Below are positions 54,418-64,000 of a stretch of 64,000 nucleotides of DNA, piece by piece. Source of the stretch: Colwellia sp. M166. GTDB lineage: Bacteria > Pseudomonadota > Gammaproteobacteria > Enterobacterales > Alteromonadaceae. Made by a program: the position numbers and the translations under genes. The stretch is from positions 2,728,001 through 2,792,000 of the forward strand of contig NZ_CP040755.1 in NCBI RefSeq assembly GCF_024585285.1, in the 5' to 3' direction. How positions within the stretch are numbered: the stretch's first letter is position 1; every line of letters begins with the position of its first letter. Below the pieces are notes generated by a model. It was not told the origin of the DNA. It searched no databases and worked only from the letters and a program-made list of their open reading frames with translations.

Positions 54418-56475
54418 ATGTTGCTATTTAATAAAATTAAAAATGATGATCTTATGACACATTGCAAAATACTAAAGTTAATAACAGCGGTTTATCTATG
54501 CGTACTCTCTACTGTTTCGTGGGCTAATGAGCTAACAGGACTTACCTATAACACTATCCAAAGTAATGAAATTGAATTGGTTTTTGAGTTATCAGATAAG
54601 ATCTTAGTTCAGCCGGAAGTAACAACGTCAATGACGCCTGCACAAGTTAGTATCACCTTTGATGCCGAACAGTTTAACCCTGTAATAGCCAACACTCTTA
54701 TTGAACATGCAGGGGTGACAAATATTGTCATACAAAAAATAGCCGGTAAAGTTGTCGCCAATGTTAATTTACAGCATTTATCTATTTTTGATGTTATCCA
54801 AAAAGATAATACTTTTGCTTTAACTCTCAATACAGGGCAAGTCGATAAAGCGGTAAAGCAATTAATTCCACTGAGCCATGGTTATATTAATAAAATCGAC
54901 AATATTGACTTCAAGCGTAGCCCGCAAAATGAAGCGCAGCTTTTAATTAAGCTTATTGATAGCAAAGTGGCTGTCGATGTCAGTGAAAAACTAGGTAAAC
55001 TTTATATTGAATTTCACAACACTGAAATTCTTGAAGAGTTTATATATAAATTAGATGTCACTGATTTTGGTACTCTTGTCAGCGGTATTGAAACCTTTAA
55101 GGCTGATCGTAATGCTCGTTTAGTGGTAGATATTAATGGTGCATTTGACTATGAACACCAACAATTGAACGATGTATTCTCCTTAACAGTAAAGAGTAAA
55201 GTTCAAGAGGATGGTTATCTTGGTGAAGAAGAAAGCTTTAATGGCAGGGCAATATCGTTAAACTTTCAAGACATTGCTGTGCGTACCGTTTTACAAATTA
55301 TTGCTGACTACAATGGTTTTAACTTAGTGACCAGTGATACTGTGCAAGGTAACATTACTTTGCGCTTAGATGGTGTACCTTGGGACCAAGCACTTGATAT
55401 TATCTTGAAGGTTAAAGGTTTAGATAAACGCATGGAAGGCAATATTCTGATGGTAGCGCCGAGCGATGAATTAGCCGCTCGTGAAGCTCGTGATTTACAG
55501 GCACAGCAGCAAGTTGAAGAATTAGCCCCACTATACTCAGAATATGTACAAATTAATTATGCTAAAGCTGTTGAATTTGCGACGTTAATTAAGAATGAAG
55601 AAAATAGCATTTTATCTGCACGGGGTAGCGTCAGTGTTGATGAAAGAACCAATACACTGCTAATTCGTGATACGGCTAATAGCATTGCAGACATTAAACG
55701 TATGGTGACTGTTTTAGATATACCGGTTCGGCAAGTTATTATTGAATCACGCATGGTGACAGTAAAAGATAATATCAATGAAGAGTTAGGTATTCGTTGG
55801 GGGGTTACAGATACGGGCAGTGAATCCTCAACCTCAGGTACGCTTACGGGTGCCAATAATGCTGGTAATGGTATCGTGCCTAATTTAACCGACCGATTAA
55901 ATGTTAATCTACCTGTGACAAGCCCTGCCGGTAGTATCGCGTTTCAAGTTGCGCGCTTAGCCGATGGTACTATTCTTGATTTAGAATTAAGTGCGATGGA
56001 AAAAGAAAATAAAGGTGAAATTATTGCTAGCCCTCGTATTACTACGGCTAATCAAAAGGAAGCCTATATTGAGCAAGGGGTTGAAATTCCGTATCAAGAG
56101 GCTGCTTCTAGCGGAGCCACTTCTACCCAGTTTAAAAAAGCGGTATTAAGTTTAACGGTTACTCCGCATATTACTCCTGATGATAGAATTATTTTAGACT
56201 TAGTGGTAACGCAAGATACTGTTTCAGATGTGTCAAATGGTAGTGCGCCGGCAATAGATACTCAAAGAATAGGCACACAAGTACTGGTTAATAATGGGGA
56301 AACTATCGTGCTGGGTGGTATTTATCAGCAACAAATTATTAGTTCAGTGTCAAAAGTCCCTGTTTTAGGTGATATTCCCTATTTTGGCTGGATGTTTCGC
56401 AATAGTAGTAACTTTAATGAGAAAAAAGAGCTATTAATATTCGTTACACCACGCATAGTTACAGAAAGATTTTAA
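54418..56475 (+). CDS. pilQ: type IV pilus secretin PilQ
   Basis: 685 residues. Signal peptide from about residue 20 (LITAVYLCVLSTVSWA), two AMIN domains (about 40-230), an STN/N0 domain (ISLNFQDIAVRTVLQIIADY), an N1/NolW domain (SVDERTNTLLIRDTANSIAD) and the secretin core (GEIIASPRITTANQKEAYIE, VLGGIYQQ, VPVLGDIPYFGWMFRN, ELLIFVTPRIV). It forms the outer-membrane pore for the pilus. GAGGAG lies about ten bases before the ATG. Confidence 0.96.
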   Translation: MLLFNKIKNDDLMTHCKILKLITAVYLCVLSTVSWANELTGLTYNTIQSNEIELVFELSDKILVQPEVTTSMTPAQVSITFDAEQFNPVIANTLIEHAGVTNIVIQKIAGKVVANVNLQHLSIFDVIQKDNTFALTLNTGQVDKAVKQLIPLSHGYINKIDNIDFKRSPQNEAQLLIKLIDSKVAVDVSEKLGKLYIEFHNTEILEEFIYKLDVTDFGTLVSGIETFKADRNARLVVDINGAFDYEHQQLNDVFSLTVKSKVQEDGYLGEEESFNGRAISLNFQDIAVRTVLQIIADYNGFNLVTSDTVQGNITLRLDGVPWDQALDIILKVKGLDKRMEGNILMVAPSDELAAREARDLQAQQQVEELAPLYSEYVQINYAKAVEFATLIKNEENSILSARGSVSVDERTNTLLIRDTANSIADIKRMVTVLDIPVRQVIIESRMVTVKDNINEELGIRWGVTDTGSESSTSGTLTGANNAGNGIVPNLTDRLNVNLPVTSPAGSIAFQVARLADGTILDLELSAMEKENKGEIIASPRITTANQKEAYIEQGVEIPYQEAASSGATSTQFKKAVLSLTVTPHITPDDRIILDLVVTQDTVSDVSNGSAPAIDTQRIGTQVLVNNGETIVLGGIYQQQIISSVSKVPVLGDIPYFGWMFRNSSNFNEKKELLIFVTPRIVTERF

Positions 56476-56624
56476 GTTAATTTGCCTGTAAGGTGGTGTT
56501 TTCATCTTACATGCTTGCAATTTGTACCCAACAATTGCAATTGCGATAATTGCGCCCTTGAAATTTTCGAGGGGGTTCCCTCTTACCTGTTCACGTAATA
56601 AATAAACGAGTATTAATTAATCTA

Positions 56625-57143
56625 ATGGCAGAAAAACGTAACATTTTCCTTGTAGGCCCGATGGGCGCAGGCAAAAGCACCATTGGTAGAGAATTAGCGG
56701 ATAAGCTACATCTAGAATTTTTTGATTCCGATCAAGAAATTGAACGTCGCACCGGTGCTGATATCGCGTGGGTTTTTGATCTTGAAGGCGAAGAAGGCTT
56801 TCGATTAAGAGAAGAAACCGTTATTGAGGATTTAAGTGAAAAACAAGGTATTGTTTTAGCAACTGGTGGTGGATCTGTGATTAGTGCTCAAGTACGTAAT
56901 CGCTTATCCGCACGCGGCATTGTGGTTTATCTTGAAACAACGATCGATAAACAAGTGGCTCGCACCCAGCGAGACAGACGTCGTCCGCTACTTCAAACCG
57001 ATGAAGAACCTAGAACAGTACTTGAAAACTTAGCTGTTGAACGCAATCCGTTATATGAAGAAATTGCCGATGTAATCGTGCAAACGGATGATCAAAGTGC
57101 CAAAGTGGTAGCAAGTAAAATAGTCGAACGTTTAGATTTTTAA
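56625..57143 (+). CDS. aroK: shikimate kinase I
   Basis: 172 residues. P-loop [15 protein letters not shown], shikimate-binding [27 protein letters not shown] and ATGGGSV, lid region [10 protein letters not shown]. It phosphorylates shikimate in the chorismate pathway. About 150 bp after pilQ; this gap holds a small hairpin GAGGG / CCCTC. Followed by aroB in ten bases, the widespread aroKB-damX-dam order. Confidence 0.97.
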   Translation: MAEKRNIFLVGPMGAGKSTIGRELADKLHLEFFDSDQEIERRTGADIAWVFDLEGEEGFRLREETVIEDLSEKQGIVLATGGGSVISAQVRNRLSARGIVVYLETTIDKQVARTQRDRRRPLLQTDEEPRTVLENLAVERNPLYEEIADVIVQTDDQSAKVVASKIVERLDF

Positions 57144-57153
57144 TGACGTAGCT

Positions 57154-58218
57154 ATGACCACACTGCAAGTTAAACTAGGTACGCGCAGCTACCCTATCTA
57201 TATAGACAGCGGACTATTATCCAATAGTGATCTGCTGTCTAGTCATATCCGTAGTAAACGTGTATGCATTGTTAGTAATGACATTGTAGCACCACTTTAT
57301 ATTGAGCAGTTAAAGCACAGCCTAAAGAATTTTGACGTTGATGAAATTGTTTTACCTGATGGTGAAGCAGAAAAAAGCTTAGCAAACTTTGAACGGATAA
57401 TGTCACACCTATTAACCGGTACCCATGGTAGAGACACTACGCTAATTGCATTAGGTGGTGGCGTTATCGGTGATATTACCGGCTTTGCTGCTGCTTGCTA
57501 TCAACGTGGTATTGATTTTATTCAAGTACCCACGACCGTCTTGTCTCAAGTAGACTCCTCTGTTGGCGGTAAAACAGCGGTTAATCATCCTTTAGGTAAA
57601 AATATGATAGGTGCTTTCTATCAACCTAAGGCGGTCTTTATTGATCTGGCCACGTTAACTACTTTGCCGATTAGAGAGTTTAATGCTGGCATGGCTGAAG
57701 TGATTAAATATGGCATACTAGGTGATAGTAAATTTTTTACTTGGCTTGAAGATAATGTTGCTGAAATTCAAGCGGGTGAAAGTACGGTATTAATGCAAAT
57801 GATAGAGTGTTGTTGTCAATGCAAAGCCAATATTGTTGCTGAAGATGAAACCGAAGCAGGTGTTCGAGCGTTATTAAATTTAGGTCATACTTTTGGCCAT
57901 GCTATTGAAGCCGACCAAGGCTATGGAAAATGGTTACATGGTGAAGCTGTAGCTGCTGGTATGGTAATTGCATCTAAGTTAGCTGTAGCAATGAATTTGC
58001 TTGAAGTGTCAGATCTTCGTCGTGTTGAAGCACTGCTTTCTGCGTTTAATTTACCGTTAATTGCACCAGAAAATATGGGTTTTAACGAATTTATTTGTCA
58101 TATGCGCCGTGATAAAAAGAACTTAGCAGGTAAACTGCGTTTTATCCTTCCAACCGCTATTGGCCAATCTGAAATTAACGACGATGTTAGTGAGGAAATG
58201 CTTCAACAAATTCTATAA
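57154..58218 (+). CDS. aroB: 3-dehydroquinate synthase
   Basis: 354 residues. NAD-dependent, metal-dependent enzyme turning DAHP into 3-dehydroquinate. NAD site [20 protein letters not shown], substrate region [20 protein letters not shown], metal ligands E in [10 protein letters not shown] in [13 protein letters not shown] and H in [11 protein letters not shown]. Second in the aroK-aroB-damX cluster. Confidence 0.97.
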   Translation: MTTLQVKLGTRSYPIYIDSGLLSNSDLLSSHIRSKRVCIVSNDIVAPLYIEQLKHSLKNFDVDEIVLPDGEAEKSLANFERIMSHLLTGTHGRDTTLIALGGGVIGDITGFAAACYQRGIDFIQVPTTVLSQVDSSVGGKTAVNHPLGKNMIGAFYQPKAVFIDLATLTTLPIREFNAGMAEVIKYGILGDSKFFTWLEDNVAEIQAGESTVLMQMIECCCQCKANIVAEDETEAGVRALLNLGHTFGHAIEADQGYGKWLHGEAVAAGMVIASKLAVAMNLLEVSDLRRVEALLSAFNLPLIAPENMGFNEFICHMRRDKKNLAGKLRFILPTAIGQSEINDDVSEEMLQQIL

Positions 58219-58239
58219 TTTACTCTGAATAGGTGAAGT

Positions 58240-59592
58240 ATGTCGGCGTTAGTAAACAATATTGGCTTATCAAATGATAACACCAGTGTCACTAAAATTA
58301 GTGCCCATGCACGCATAGATTATATTCTACGCTTTTCAAAACAAGCTATCTTAGTGATTGATGAAAGTGTTGAGCAGAATGCCGCACTTTCTGGTCAATT
58401 TCTGGCAAGTTTATCTGAACAACATAATGCCGCCTATATTTCACTTTCTTCACAATTCAATAATATTCAAATTCGTTGTCGTATTATAGAGCAATTATCT
58501 GCTGGCGAGTTATTTGATCCTGAAATATCTTTAGCTGTGAGTGTGATTAATTTAGCGAAAAAATCACCACAAGTGATTAGTATTATCCTTGATAATGCAC
58601 AGTATCTCTCCTTGCAAATATTACATGAAACGGCACAATTAATAGCGATCGCCAAAAAAGCTAATTTGAATGTTAATATTGTGATGTTCGGCTCTGCCCA
58701 AGCGGGGAAAACGGTTGCAGATAATAAAACTCTGTTTGATGATAAATTAGCATTGTTATCAGCACAGTCAGGTCAACTACTATCAACCACGGCATTAATT
58801 TTTAAGAATACTCAGCCAAAATGGTCTTTTATTAAGCAAAATAAATGGTGGCTTAGCGTATTAGTGCTTTTATTTTGCTTTGCTGTGTTAGTGATCAGTT
58901 TATTACAACGAGATAGTTTTAATTTTTCTAAGTCGTTAGTGATCGATAATCAAGAAAAAATATTATTGAAGAACGAACTAGCGAAGCCACAGACAATGGT
59001 ACTTATCGCTGATAGTACCATTGCCCCTGACGCGAAAGCGTCCTCGTTAACAGAAAAAACACAAGTTCATAGCGCTGCGGTAGCTAAAGATATTTATCTA
59101 TCTTTAACTAGTCCGGTATCTGACCGAGCGAAGGAAAATGAAATACTGCCGGCGTCGCCTGCAGATATTATGTTAGCAATGGCTACTGAGGTCGATGATG
59201 TTTTATCCATCGATGTTGCAGCAGCTAGTGTTAGCGTAAGCGAGCAGAAAACCGCAGCTAAGATAGTGGCAAATCACTCTCCGCAACCATTAATAATAAA
59301 TAATGCTTATTATGCTGATAAGAAAGGTTATGTGATACAAATTGCAGCATTTAGTGAGTTAAAATTACCGAAAAAGTTTTTAGATACCTTAACCGGTGTC
59401 GAGTATAAGGCTTACCAACGCTTATTGAATAACAAGCCGGTAGTGGTGATCACAAGTACCGTATATGCCGAAAGACCTGCTGCGGAACTTGCTTTATCAC
59501 AATTACCAAAAGCATTATTAGAACGCCAGCCATGGCTTAAGTCGGTTACTGTGGTGAATAATGAAATTAATGCTTTCTTGTCTTCGCAATAA
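58240..59592 (+). CDS. damX: DamX-like SPOR domain cell-division protein
   Basis: 450 residues. The cytoplasmic part (about 1-205) resembles an AAA ATPase with Walker B-like VISIILDNAQYL but lacks a proper GKT loop (RFSKQAILVIDESVEQNAAL). One helix (WWLSVLVLLFCFAVLVISLL) is followed by a variable linker and the C-terminal SPOR domain (GYVIQIAAFSELKLPKKFLD, NNKPVVVITSTVYAERPAAE), which binds denuded septal peptidoglycan. AGGTGA precedes the ATG. Position between aroB and dam supports DamX. Confidence 0.88.
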   Translation: MSALVNNIGLSNDNTSVTKISAHARIDYILRFSKQAILVIDESVEQNAALSGQFLASLSEQHNAAYISLSSQFNNIQIRCRIIEQLSAGELFDPEISLAVSVINLAKKSPQVISIILDNAQYLSLQILHETAQLIAIAKKANLNVNIVMFGSAQAGKTVADNKTLFDDKLALLSAQSGQLLSTTALIFKNTQPKWSFIKQNKWWLSVLVLLFCFAVLVISLLQRDSFNFSKSLVIDNQEKILLKNELAKPQTMVLIADSTIAPDAKASSLTEKTQVHSAAVAKDIYLSLTSPVSDRAKENEILPASPADIMLAMATEVDDVLSIDVAAASVSVSEQKTAAKIVANHSPQPLIINNAYYADKKGYVIQIAAFSELKLPKKFLDTLTGVEYKAYQRLLNNKPVVVITSTVYAERPAAELALSQLPKALLERQPWLKSVTVVNNEINAFLSSQ

Positions 59593-59927
59593 TCATAACC
59601 CAACAAAATAAATAACAACTAACTAAGTGTAGGCTTGTTAAGCAAGATTACTTATCTAGAATTTTTTCTATGAACTCAATCATAGTGTTTAACATGGTTT
59701 GAAACGTAACCTAAGACATGCCATGAGAATTCATAAATAATCAACTTTACTAAAAAGCACGGAAATATAGCCTAGTGTACCTGAATTTGGGACAGTAGTT
59801 ATGTGAACCCATTGATGTATCAAGTTGTAGAATTATTTAATGTGATTGCTATTAATTCACGATACAATCCCCGCTTACTTTTCAGATGCTTGCTATCTGT
59901 TGTTGAATTTTTAGGTTTGTAGGTATC
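59593..59927. other. non-coding stretch between damX and dam
   Basis: About 335 bases, longer than usual for this gene pair. No gene, clear terminator or repeat was recognised. The dam promoter probably lies in its last 100 bases. Confidence 0.4.
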
Positions 59928-60743
59928 ATGAAGAAAAAACATCGAGCTTTTTTAAAATGGGCGGGAGGAAAATACGCGCTAAGTGATGTAATAAACTCTA
60001 TGTTACCAAAAGGAAATCGCTTGATTGAGCCTTTTGTTGGTGCAGGTTCAGTGTTTTTAAATAGCGATTATGATGAGTACTTACTTAGCGACATTAATCA
60101 AGACTTAGTTAATCTTTATCGAATTTTACAGCGAACGCCGGAAAAATTCATCGAAGATGCTCGGCAATTTTTTACCGCTGAAAAGAACCAGTCAGAGGTA
60201 TACTACCAATTACGTAAAGAGTTCAATGCAAGCTCAGATCCCTATTTTAGATCGTTAGTTTTTCTTTATATGAATCGTCATGGCTATAACGGTTTATGTC
60301 GATATAATAAATCTGGTGGCTATAATGTGCCATTTGGTAAGTATAAACGACCGTACTTTCCTGAGGCTGAATTGTATCATTTTGCCGAGAAAGCAAAAAA
60401 AGCAATATTTATCTGTGATGGTTACCGTCAAACTTTTGCTCATGCAAAATCAGGGGATGTCATTTATTGTGATCCGCCCTATGTGCCACTCAGTAAAACT
60501 GCGAGCTTTACCAGTTACTCAGGTAATGGTTTTGGTTTAGATGAACAAGCTGATCTCGCTAATGCCGCGGAAGAAGTTACCAACAAACGTAATATATCAG
60601 TACTGATCAGCAACCATGATACTATTTGGACACGAAAGATTTATCAGCATGCAAAAAAGCAGCGTTCGATAGAAGTATCTCGAACCATTAGTCAAAAAGG
60701 CAGTAAACGTAATAAAGTTGCTGAACTGTTGGTGCTCTATTAG
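59928..60743 (+). CDS. dam: DNA adenine methylase
   Basis: 271 residues. N6-adenine methyltransferase for GATC sites. SAM-binding motif FLKWAGGKYALSDVINSML, catalytic motif IYCDPPYVPLSKTASFTSYS (DPPY), and the Dam-specific MNRHGYNGLCRYNKSGGYNV with FGKY. It marks strands for mismatch repair and replication control. Follows damX on the same strand after 335 bp, so it may have its own promoter. Confidence 0.96.
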   Translation: MKKKHRAFLKWAGGKYALSDVINSMLPKGNRLIEPFVGAGSVFLNSDYDEYLLSDINQDLVNLYRILQRTPEKFIEDARQFFTAEKNQSEVYYQLRKEFNASSDPYFRSLVFLYMNRHGYNGLCRYNKSGGYNVPFGKYKRPYFPEAELYHFAEKAKKAIFICDGYRQTFAHAKSGDVIYCDPPYVPLSKTASFTSYSGNGFGLDEQADLANAAEEVTNKRNISVLISNHDTIWTRKIYQHAKKQRSIEVSRTISQKGSKRNKVAELLVLY

Positions 60744-60861
60744 TTGGTGAAAGCTTTGCTTAGGCTGAAAATTACCAGATGCTAATTTAACTTTCGCTTT
60801 AGAATTCTTTGTCAGTGAGCGTTAGCGATTGATAAAAATTTATCAAGTGTCGCAGTGAACA

Positions 60862-61053
60862 CTAGCTAGGTAACACTAAACTAACGATGGCTATAAGTGC
60901 AGTAACGAAAACCACCACGGCAATTAAGCCGGCGATAATAAAGTGGCTAAGCTTACCTTGTGTAAAATCACGCTGTCTGTTTTTATCACTCTGTACTCCG
61001 AAAAATGCCGCACCTACACTTTTAAATGTTTCTTTAAAGTTACTTGAGCTCAT
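60862..61053 (-). CDS. DUF2970 family small membrane protein
   Basis: 63 residues from the ATG at 61053, which has AAGGA upstream; the frame opens further at 61140 but this start fits the family. SVGAAFFGVQSDKNRQRDF then FTQGKLSHFIIAGLIAVVVF is the DUF2970 pattern: a short basic part and one helix. Function unknown. Convergent with dam. Confidence 0.85.
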   Translation of the reverse strand: MSSSNFKETFKSVGAAFFGVQSDKNRQRDFTQGKLSHFIIAGLIAVVVFVTALIAIVSLVLPS

Positions 61054-61283
61054 TGCTATCCTTAAATGCCGCTTTGCTATTTTATTAACCAATGAATATT
61101 CAGTATGTTCTAATGCGCAGTCGCGATCAAGTATTGACAATTTACTTATATTTTAAACATTTTTAGTTAATGTTAAGCATTATAATAAACAGATAAATTG
61201 ATGTGATTAACTAATCGAGATATTATTTAACTACGGTTTAAGTCATACCCTCTAATAAGCATCATTTAACGCGAACGGAATTC

Positions 61284-62732
61284 ATGTCGAAACATTTAAC
61301 GGGCGATACTAAATTTACTGCACAGGTAAAAATTCTCATTGATAAAATTTATGGTCGTAGTCCTTTAAAAGACTCTGTCTTGGAGAGGGCGATTGCATTT
61401 TACGATTTAGAGCATTTTTCTCAGCGTAAACTTGAAAAATTAACACAGGATATTGAGCATTTAAAACAAATTGCTAATCCTAAAAGCAAAGCTAAGATAG
61501 AAAATCTTGAGCGTGAGCAGCGAGAGTATCTGCAAGAGTTGCGCTTTGAGCGTAATGAGCGTTCTCAACACTTGCAGGCTATTTGTCGAGAGATTATAGA
61601 GCTCTGTGAAGGTGATAGCTTTTCAGAAAGCAACCGAAAATCAGCACAACTATTAGGTACTATTCAGCTATTAGCTCCGACTGAAGGTAGTAAAGTTGCG
61701 GCGGTTAACGAACGGAGTAAACCATTATACAAAAGTGTACTAACTTTAAGGTTACTTGATGAAGTTTGCTTTAAAAAACTCTTGTCAGATCGATATTTAG
61801 AGCAAGAATTAGCTGAAATATCGACCTTTAATCTTAAAGAGCTGCGCAGTGAAAGTGAAGTGGCTTATAGTAAGTTTGTTAATGGACTTAAAATTCCAAT
61901 ATTAATGGCCGCTATTCTACAAGACATTGGTAATAGTCATCCTGATGCTCAAGAAATCATGTTTGGTGTTGACGGTAAACAAGATTGTTATCGCACGCTA
62001 AGTGTTGAAGAGCGTAAAGCCTTGTTACAGATTAATTACCGGGAAACGCTGAAATATTTACTTAATGGTATTGGCGTTAGTATGTATTTAGGTAATTCTA
62101 AAACAGAGCGAGATGTTTTTAATAAAGCTGAAGCTAATAAATTACGTTTTGTTAAGCAATTATTGAAAAGTAGTGTTAATCCTAAGTTAGGCATAGGAAA
62201 TTTGTTAAAAATTCCACAAATATATACTTCAATAGTTTTATCAACCAAAGCTAGCTATAACTACAAATTATTACCAAAAGTTTATCAAGCGTTATACCAA
62301 AATGCTGAACGTGGTAGTTGTAGTCGTCCTATTGTTGATGCTTTATATCAAATTACCGGGGACTTTCCGCAAGGATTTGGAGTGATTTATATCCCGGCAG
62401 ATGTTGAGCAAGAAGTTCGTTATGAATACGCGATAGTTAATCAACTTTATCCCGCAAATGTTAGCGAACCTAAATGCCGTATGGCAACTAGAAGTTTAAC
62501 CTTTATTGGCTATGGCCATGATTTAGTGGTTAAAAAAAACAGCAATTTGTACTTTGTAGAAACAGCAAAAGCGTTTTCAAGTATCAATAAAGAAAGGCTG
62601 AATGAAATTTTAGAATTGTTGTCATCAAATTATCTTGAGCGTAAAAAACTTGATTTGTTGCCGCGCTGTTGGCAACCAGGGGAGTACTTTTCAATGAAAA
62701 CTAACCAAAAACTTTGGAATCGCAGCCGTTAA
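61284..62732 (+). CDS. unknown 482-residue protein, possibly degenerate HD domain
   Basis: A conserved-looking soluble protein. The N-terminal 120 residues are a charged coiled coil (KLEKLTQDIEHLKQIANPKS). In the middle, PILMAAILQDIGNSHPDAQE has the layout of an HD-domain motif (usually HDxGK) with Q for the first H and N for K. Further on are GFGVIYIPADVEQEVRYEYA and FIGYGHDLVVKKNSN. If HD-derived, metal and catalytic residues are lost, so it is a binding or scaffold protein. No signal or helix. Alone on its strand; ACGGAA precedes the ATG. Confidence 0.7.
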   Translation: MSKHLTGDTKFTAQVKILIDKIYGRSPLKDSVLERAIAFYDLEHFSQRKLEKLTQDIEHLKQIANPKSKAKIENLEREQREYLQELRFERNERSQHLQAICREIIELCEGDSFSESNRKSAQLLGTIQLLAPTEGSKVAAVNERSKPLYKSVLTLRLLDEVCFKKLLSDRYLEQELAEISTFNLKELRSESEVAYSKFVNGLKIPILMAAILQDIGNSHPDAQEIMFGVDGKQDCYRTLSVEERKALLQINYRETLKYLLNGIGVSMYLGNSKTERDVFNKAEANKLRFVKQLLKSSVNPKLGIGNLLKIPQIYTSIVLSTKASYNYKLLPKVYQALYQNAERGSCSRPIVDALYQITGDFPQGFGVIYIPADVEQEVRYEYAIVNQLYPANVSEPKCRMATRSLTFIGYGHDLVVKKNSNLYFVETAKAFSSINKERLNEILELLSSNYLERKKLDLLPRCWQPGEYFSMKTNQKLWNRSR

Positions 62733-62739
62733 CTCGTTT

Positions 62740-62775
62740 GCCTTATGTGCTGATTAAACTGTCAGGACATAAGGC
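62740..62775. terminator. inverted repeat between convergent genes
   Basis: GCCTTATGT / ACATAAGGC, perfect 9-bp arms 18 bases apart. A second pair, CTGTCAGG / CCTGACAG (62759-62766 and 62821-62828), interlocks with it. No clean T-run, so it is a weak or unusual terminator between the 482-residue protein gene and argE. Confidence 0.4.
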
Positions 62776-62840
62776 GTCGCTACTTTAAGGAAATGAAATT
62801 TTCTTTAATACTCCTGTAAGCCTGACAGCGAGTGTTTTAG

Positions 62841-64000
62841 CTAGAAACAATAATGTTGAATGAGTTGAGCGAGCAGCTGTTCGGTTTTAATAATCTCACT
62901 GTCAGCAAGATATTCATTAGGTTGATGTGCTTGATCAATCGAACCAGGTCCCATCACGATTGTTTGGCAACCTAATTGTTGAATAAAAGGCGCCTCTGTT
63001 GCGTAATTTACTGCGCAGCAGCTATGGCCGGAAAACTTCTCGGCGGTAAGTACTAATTCACTTTCGGGGGTTTGTTGAAAGCTAGGGGAACTTGGATCAA
63101 GCTCGGTTATCGTTAACCTTGCTGGGTATTTTTCAGCGATTGGCTGCAGAGCTTTTGATAACCATGAAACAAGCTCTTGATCTTTCATACCAGGTAGTGA
63201 ACGCATATCAATATCAAGTTCACAATGGCCACAAATTCTATTGGCATTGTCACCACCGTGAATGGCGCCTAAATTCATGGTTGGTGTTTGCACATCGAAT
63301 GCTTCATTTTGATAGCTGAGATTGAGTTTTTCTCTCAGCTTAAATAACTCGCTAATCACTTGATGCATGATTTCAATGGCATTAATGCCATTAGCTGGCT
63401 TACTTGAATGTCCCGCCTGACCTTTAATACTGATTTTATGAGACATATGACCTTTATGCATAATTACCGGCACTAAATTTGTTGGTTCGCCGATAACAGC
63501 GACATCAGGCTTAATCATGTCACTATCAGCAAAAAATCGTGCGCCAGCCATGGTCGTTTCTTCATCTGCCGTTGCTAAAACATATAATGGCTTCTTCAAT
63601 AATGCTATATCTAGTTGCTGACAAGCTTGCAAAATAAATGCAAAAAATCCTTTCATATCACATGTACCGAGGCCAAAAAGTTTGTCATCTTTGTGATTAA
63701 TTTGTAATGGATCTGAAAGCCAACGGTTTTCATCAAAGGGTACTGTGTCACTATGGCCAGCAAGTAATAAGCCACCGTGACCTGAACCTAGCTTTGCTAG
63801 CATATTGTATTTACCTTTCACACCGGGTACGGCTTGAATGGTAATAGTGAAACCTAAAGTTTCAAACCAAGCGGATAACAAATTTATCACCGCTTGGTTA
63901 CTTTGGTCCCAGCTAGCTTGTGAAGAACTGATACTAGGTAAGGCAATTAACTGACTGATGGCTTGAGTAAAGTTAGGTAAGTGCTTATTTTGCTTGTTCA
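62841..64000 (-). CDS. argE: acetylornithine deacetylase (5' end at window edge)
   Basis: M20 metallopeptidase-family enzyme removing acetate from N-acetylornithine in arginine synthesis. Metal and catalytic parts: LLLAGHSDTVPFDENRW (H, D), LFGLGTCDMKGFFAFI (D), ATADEETTMAGARFFAD (E-E) and the dimerisation domain from MHKGHMSHKISIKGQAGHSS. The frame is open to the edge and reads NKQNKHLPNFTQAISQLIAL. The last two window bases are TG on the minus strand, so the ATG most likely begins at 64001, one base outside. That gives 386 residues, the usual length; the internal ATG at 63890 is not the start. Confidence 0.92.
   Translation of the reverse strand, partial: NKQNKHLPNFTQAISQLIALPSISSSQASWDQSNQAVINLLSAWFETLGFTITIQAVPGVKGKYNMLAKLGSGHGGLLLAGHSDTVPFDENRWLSDPLQINHKDDKLFGLGTCDMKGFFAFILQACQQLDIALLKKPLYVLATADEETTMAGARFFADSDMIKPDVAVIGEPTNLVPVIMHKGHMSHKISIKGQAGHSSKPANGINAIEIMHQVISELFKLREKLNLSYQNEAFDVQTPTMNLGAIHGGDNANRICGHCELDIDMRSLPGMKDQELVSWLSKALQPIAEKYPARLTITELDPSSPSFQQTPESELVLTAEKFSGHSCCAVNYATEAPFIQQLGCQTIVMGPGSIDQAHQPNEYLADSEIIKTEQLLAQLIQHYCF

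Noticed and set aside
56569..56582. GAGGG/CCCTC hairpin before aroK as attenuator
   Set aside because: Only five base pairs and no T-run or leader peptide; too weak to claim.
1..64000. tRNA, rRNA or riboswitch genes
   Set aside because: No cloverleaf with conserved TTCGA-type arms, rRNA segment or known riboswitch core was recognised in the intergenic parts by eye.

Overview
The window looks like chromosomal DNA from a marine gammaproteobacterium of the order Alteromonadales, most likely a Colwellia or Thalassotalea relative (Colwelliaceae). This is inferred from the AT-rich composition, conserved gene orders (nfuA/comF/bioH; pyrE-rph near yicC; ompR-envZ next to pckA; mrcA divergent from pilMNOPQ-aroK-aroB-damX-dam) and protein character. 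No rRNA or tRNA gene was seen.

Layout. 1-8840: the end of a MATE exporter, nfuA, a secreted M14 metallopeptidase, comF/gntX, bioH, a flagellar-rod-like small protein with a SprA-like metalloprotease, then pyrE and rph. 8945-12931: a periplasmic thioredoxin, a Tat-exported small subunit and a GMC flavin dehydrogenase sit between rph and yicC. 13027-19501: a compact integrative element directly downstream of yicC. It holds a tyrosine integrase, an AlpA-like excisionase/regulator, several unknown proteins, an Xre regulator with twin operators, and a three-gene cargo operon (TIGR04255-like protein, HTH protein, unknown protein) behind a 32-bp palindrome. Imperfect 19-bp direct repeats flank it, and an iteron-like array of 15-bp repeats precedes the integrase.

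19694-24539: a secreted subtilisin-like protease gene, dead twice over: a frameshift near its 5' end and an IS110-family (IS1111-type) insertion. The IS has a long 3' non-coding end with a stem-loop whose loop carries short matches to both sides of the insertion point, a candidate guide (bridge/seek) RNA. 25063-28806: YceH, a small unknown protein, an M50 membrane protease and an MltA-like exported protein.

28834-40135: a surface-glycan locus. A minus-strand set (CapD/PglF-type dehydratase, PglE-type aminotransferase, PglD-type acetyltransferase, PglC-type phosphoglycosyl transferase) would make UDP-diacetylbacillosamine-like sugar and load it on undecaprenyl phosphate. A plus-strand set (hexapeptide acetyltransferase, three glycosyltransferases, Wzy-like polymerase, Wzx flippase) would extend, flip and polymerise the unit.

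40553-46835: a FecA-like TonB receptor behind a Fur-box-like site, a TlpA-type thioredoxin, two unknown proteins (one LETM1-like), and OmpR-EnvZ. 46932-64000: pckA, PBP1a, the pilMNOPQ secretin operon, aroK-aroB-damX, dam, a DUF2970 protein, an unknown 482-residue protein with a possibly degenerate HD motif, and argE, whose start codon is cut by the window edge. A MITE-like palindromic repeat occurs twice, as a 54-bp form (24865-24918) and a 260-bp form (40140-40399).
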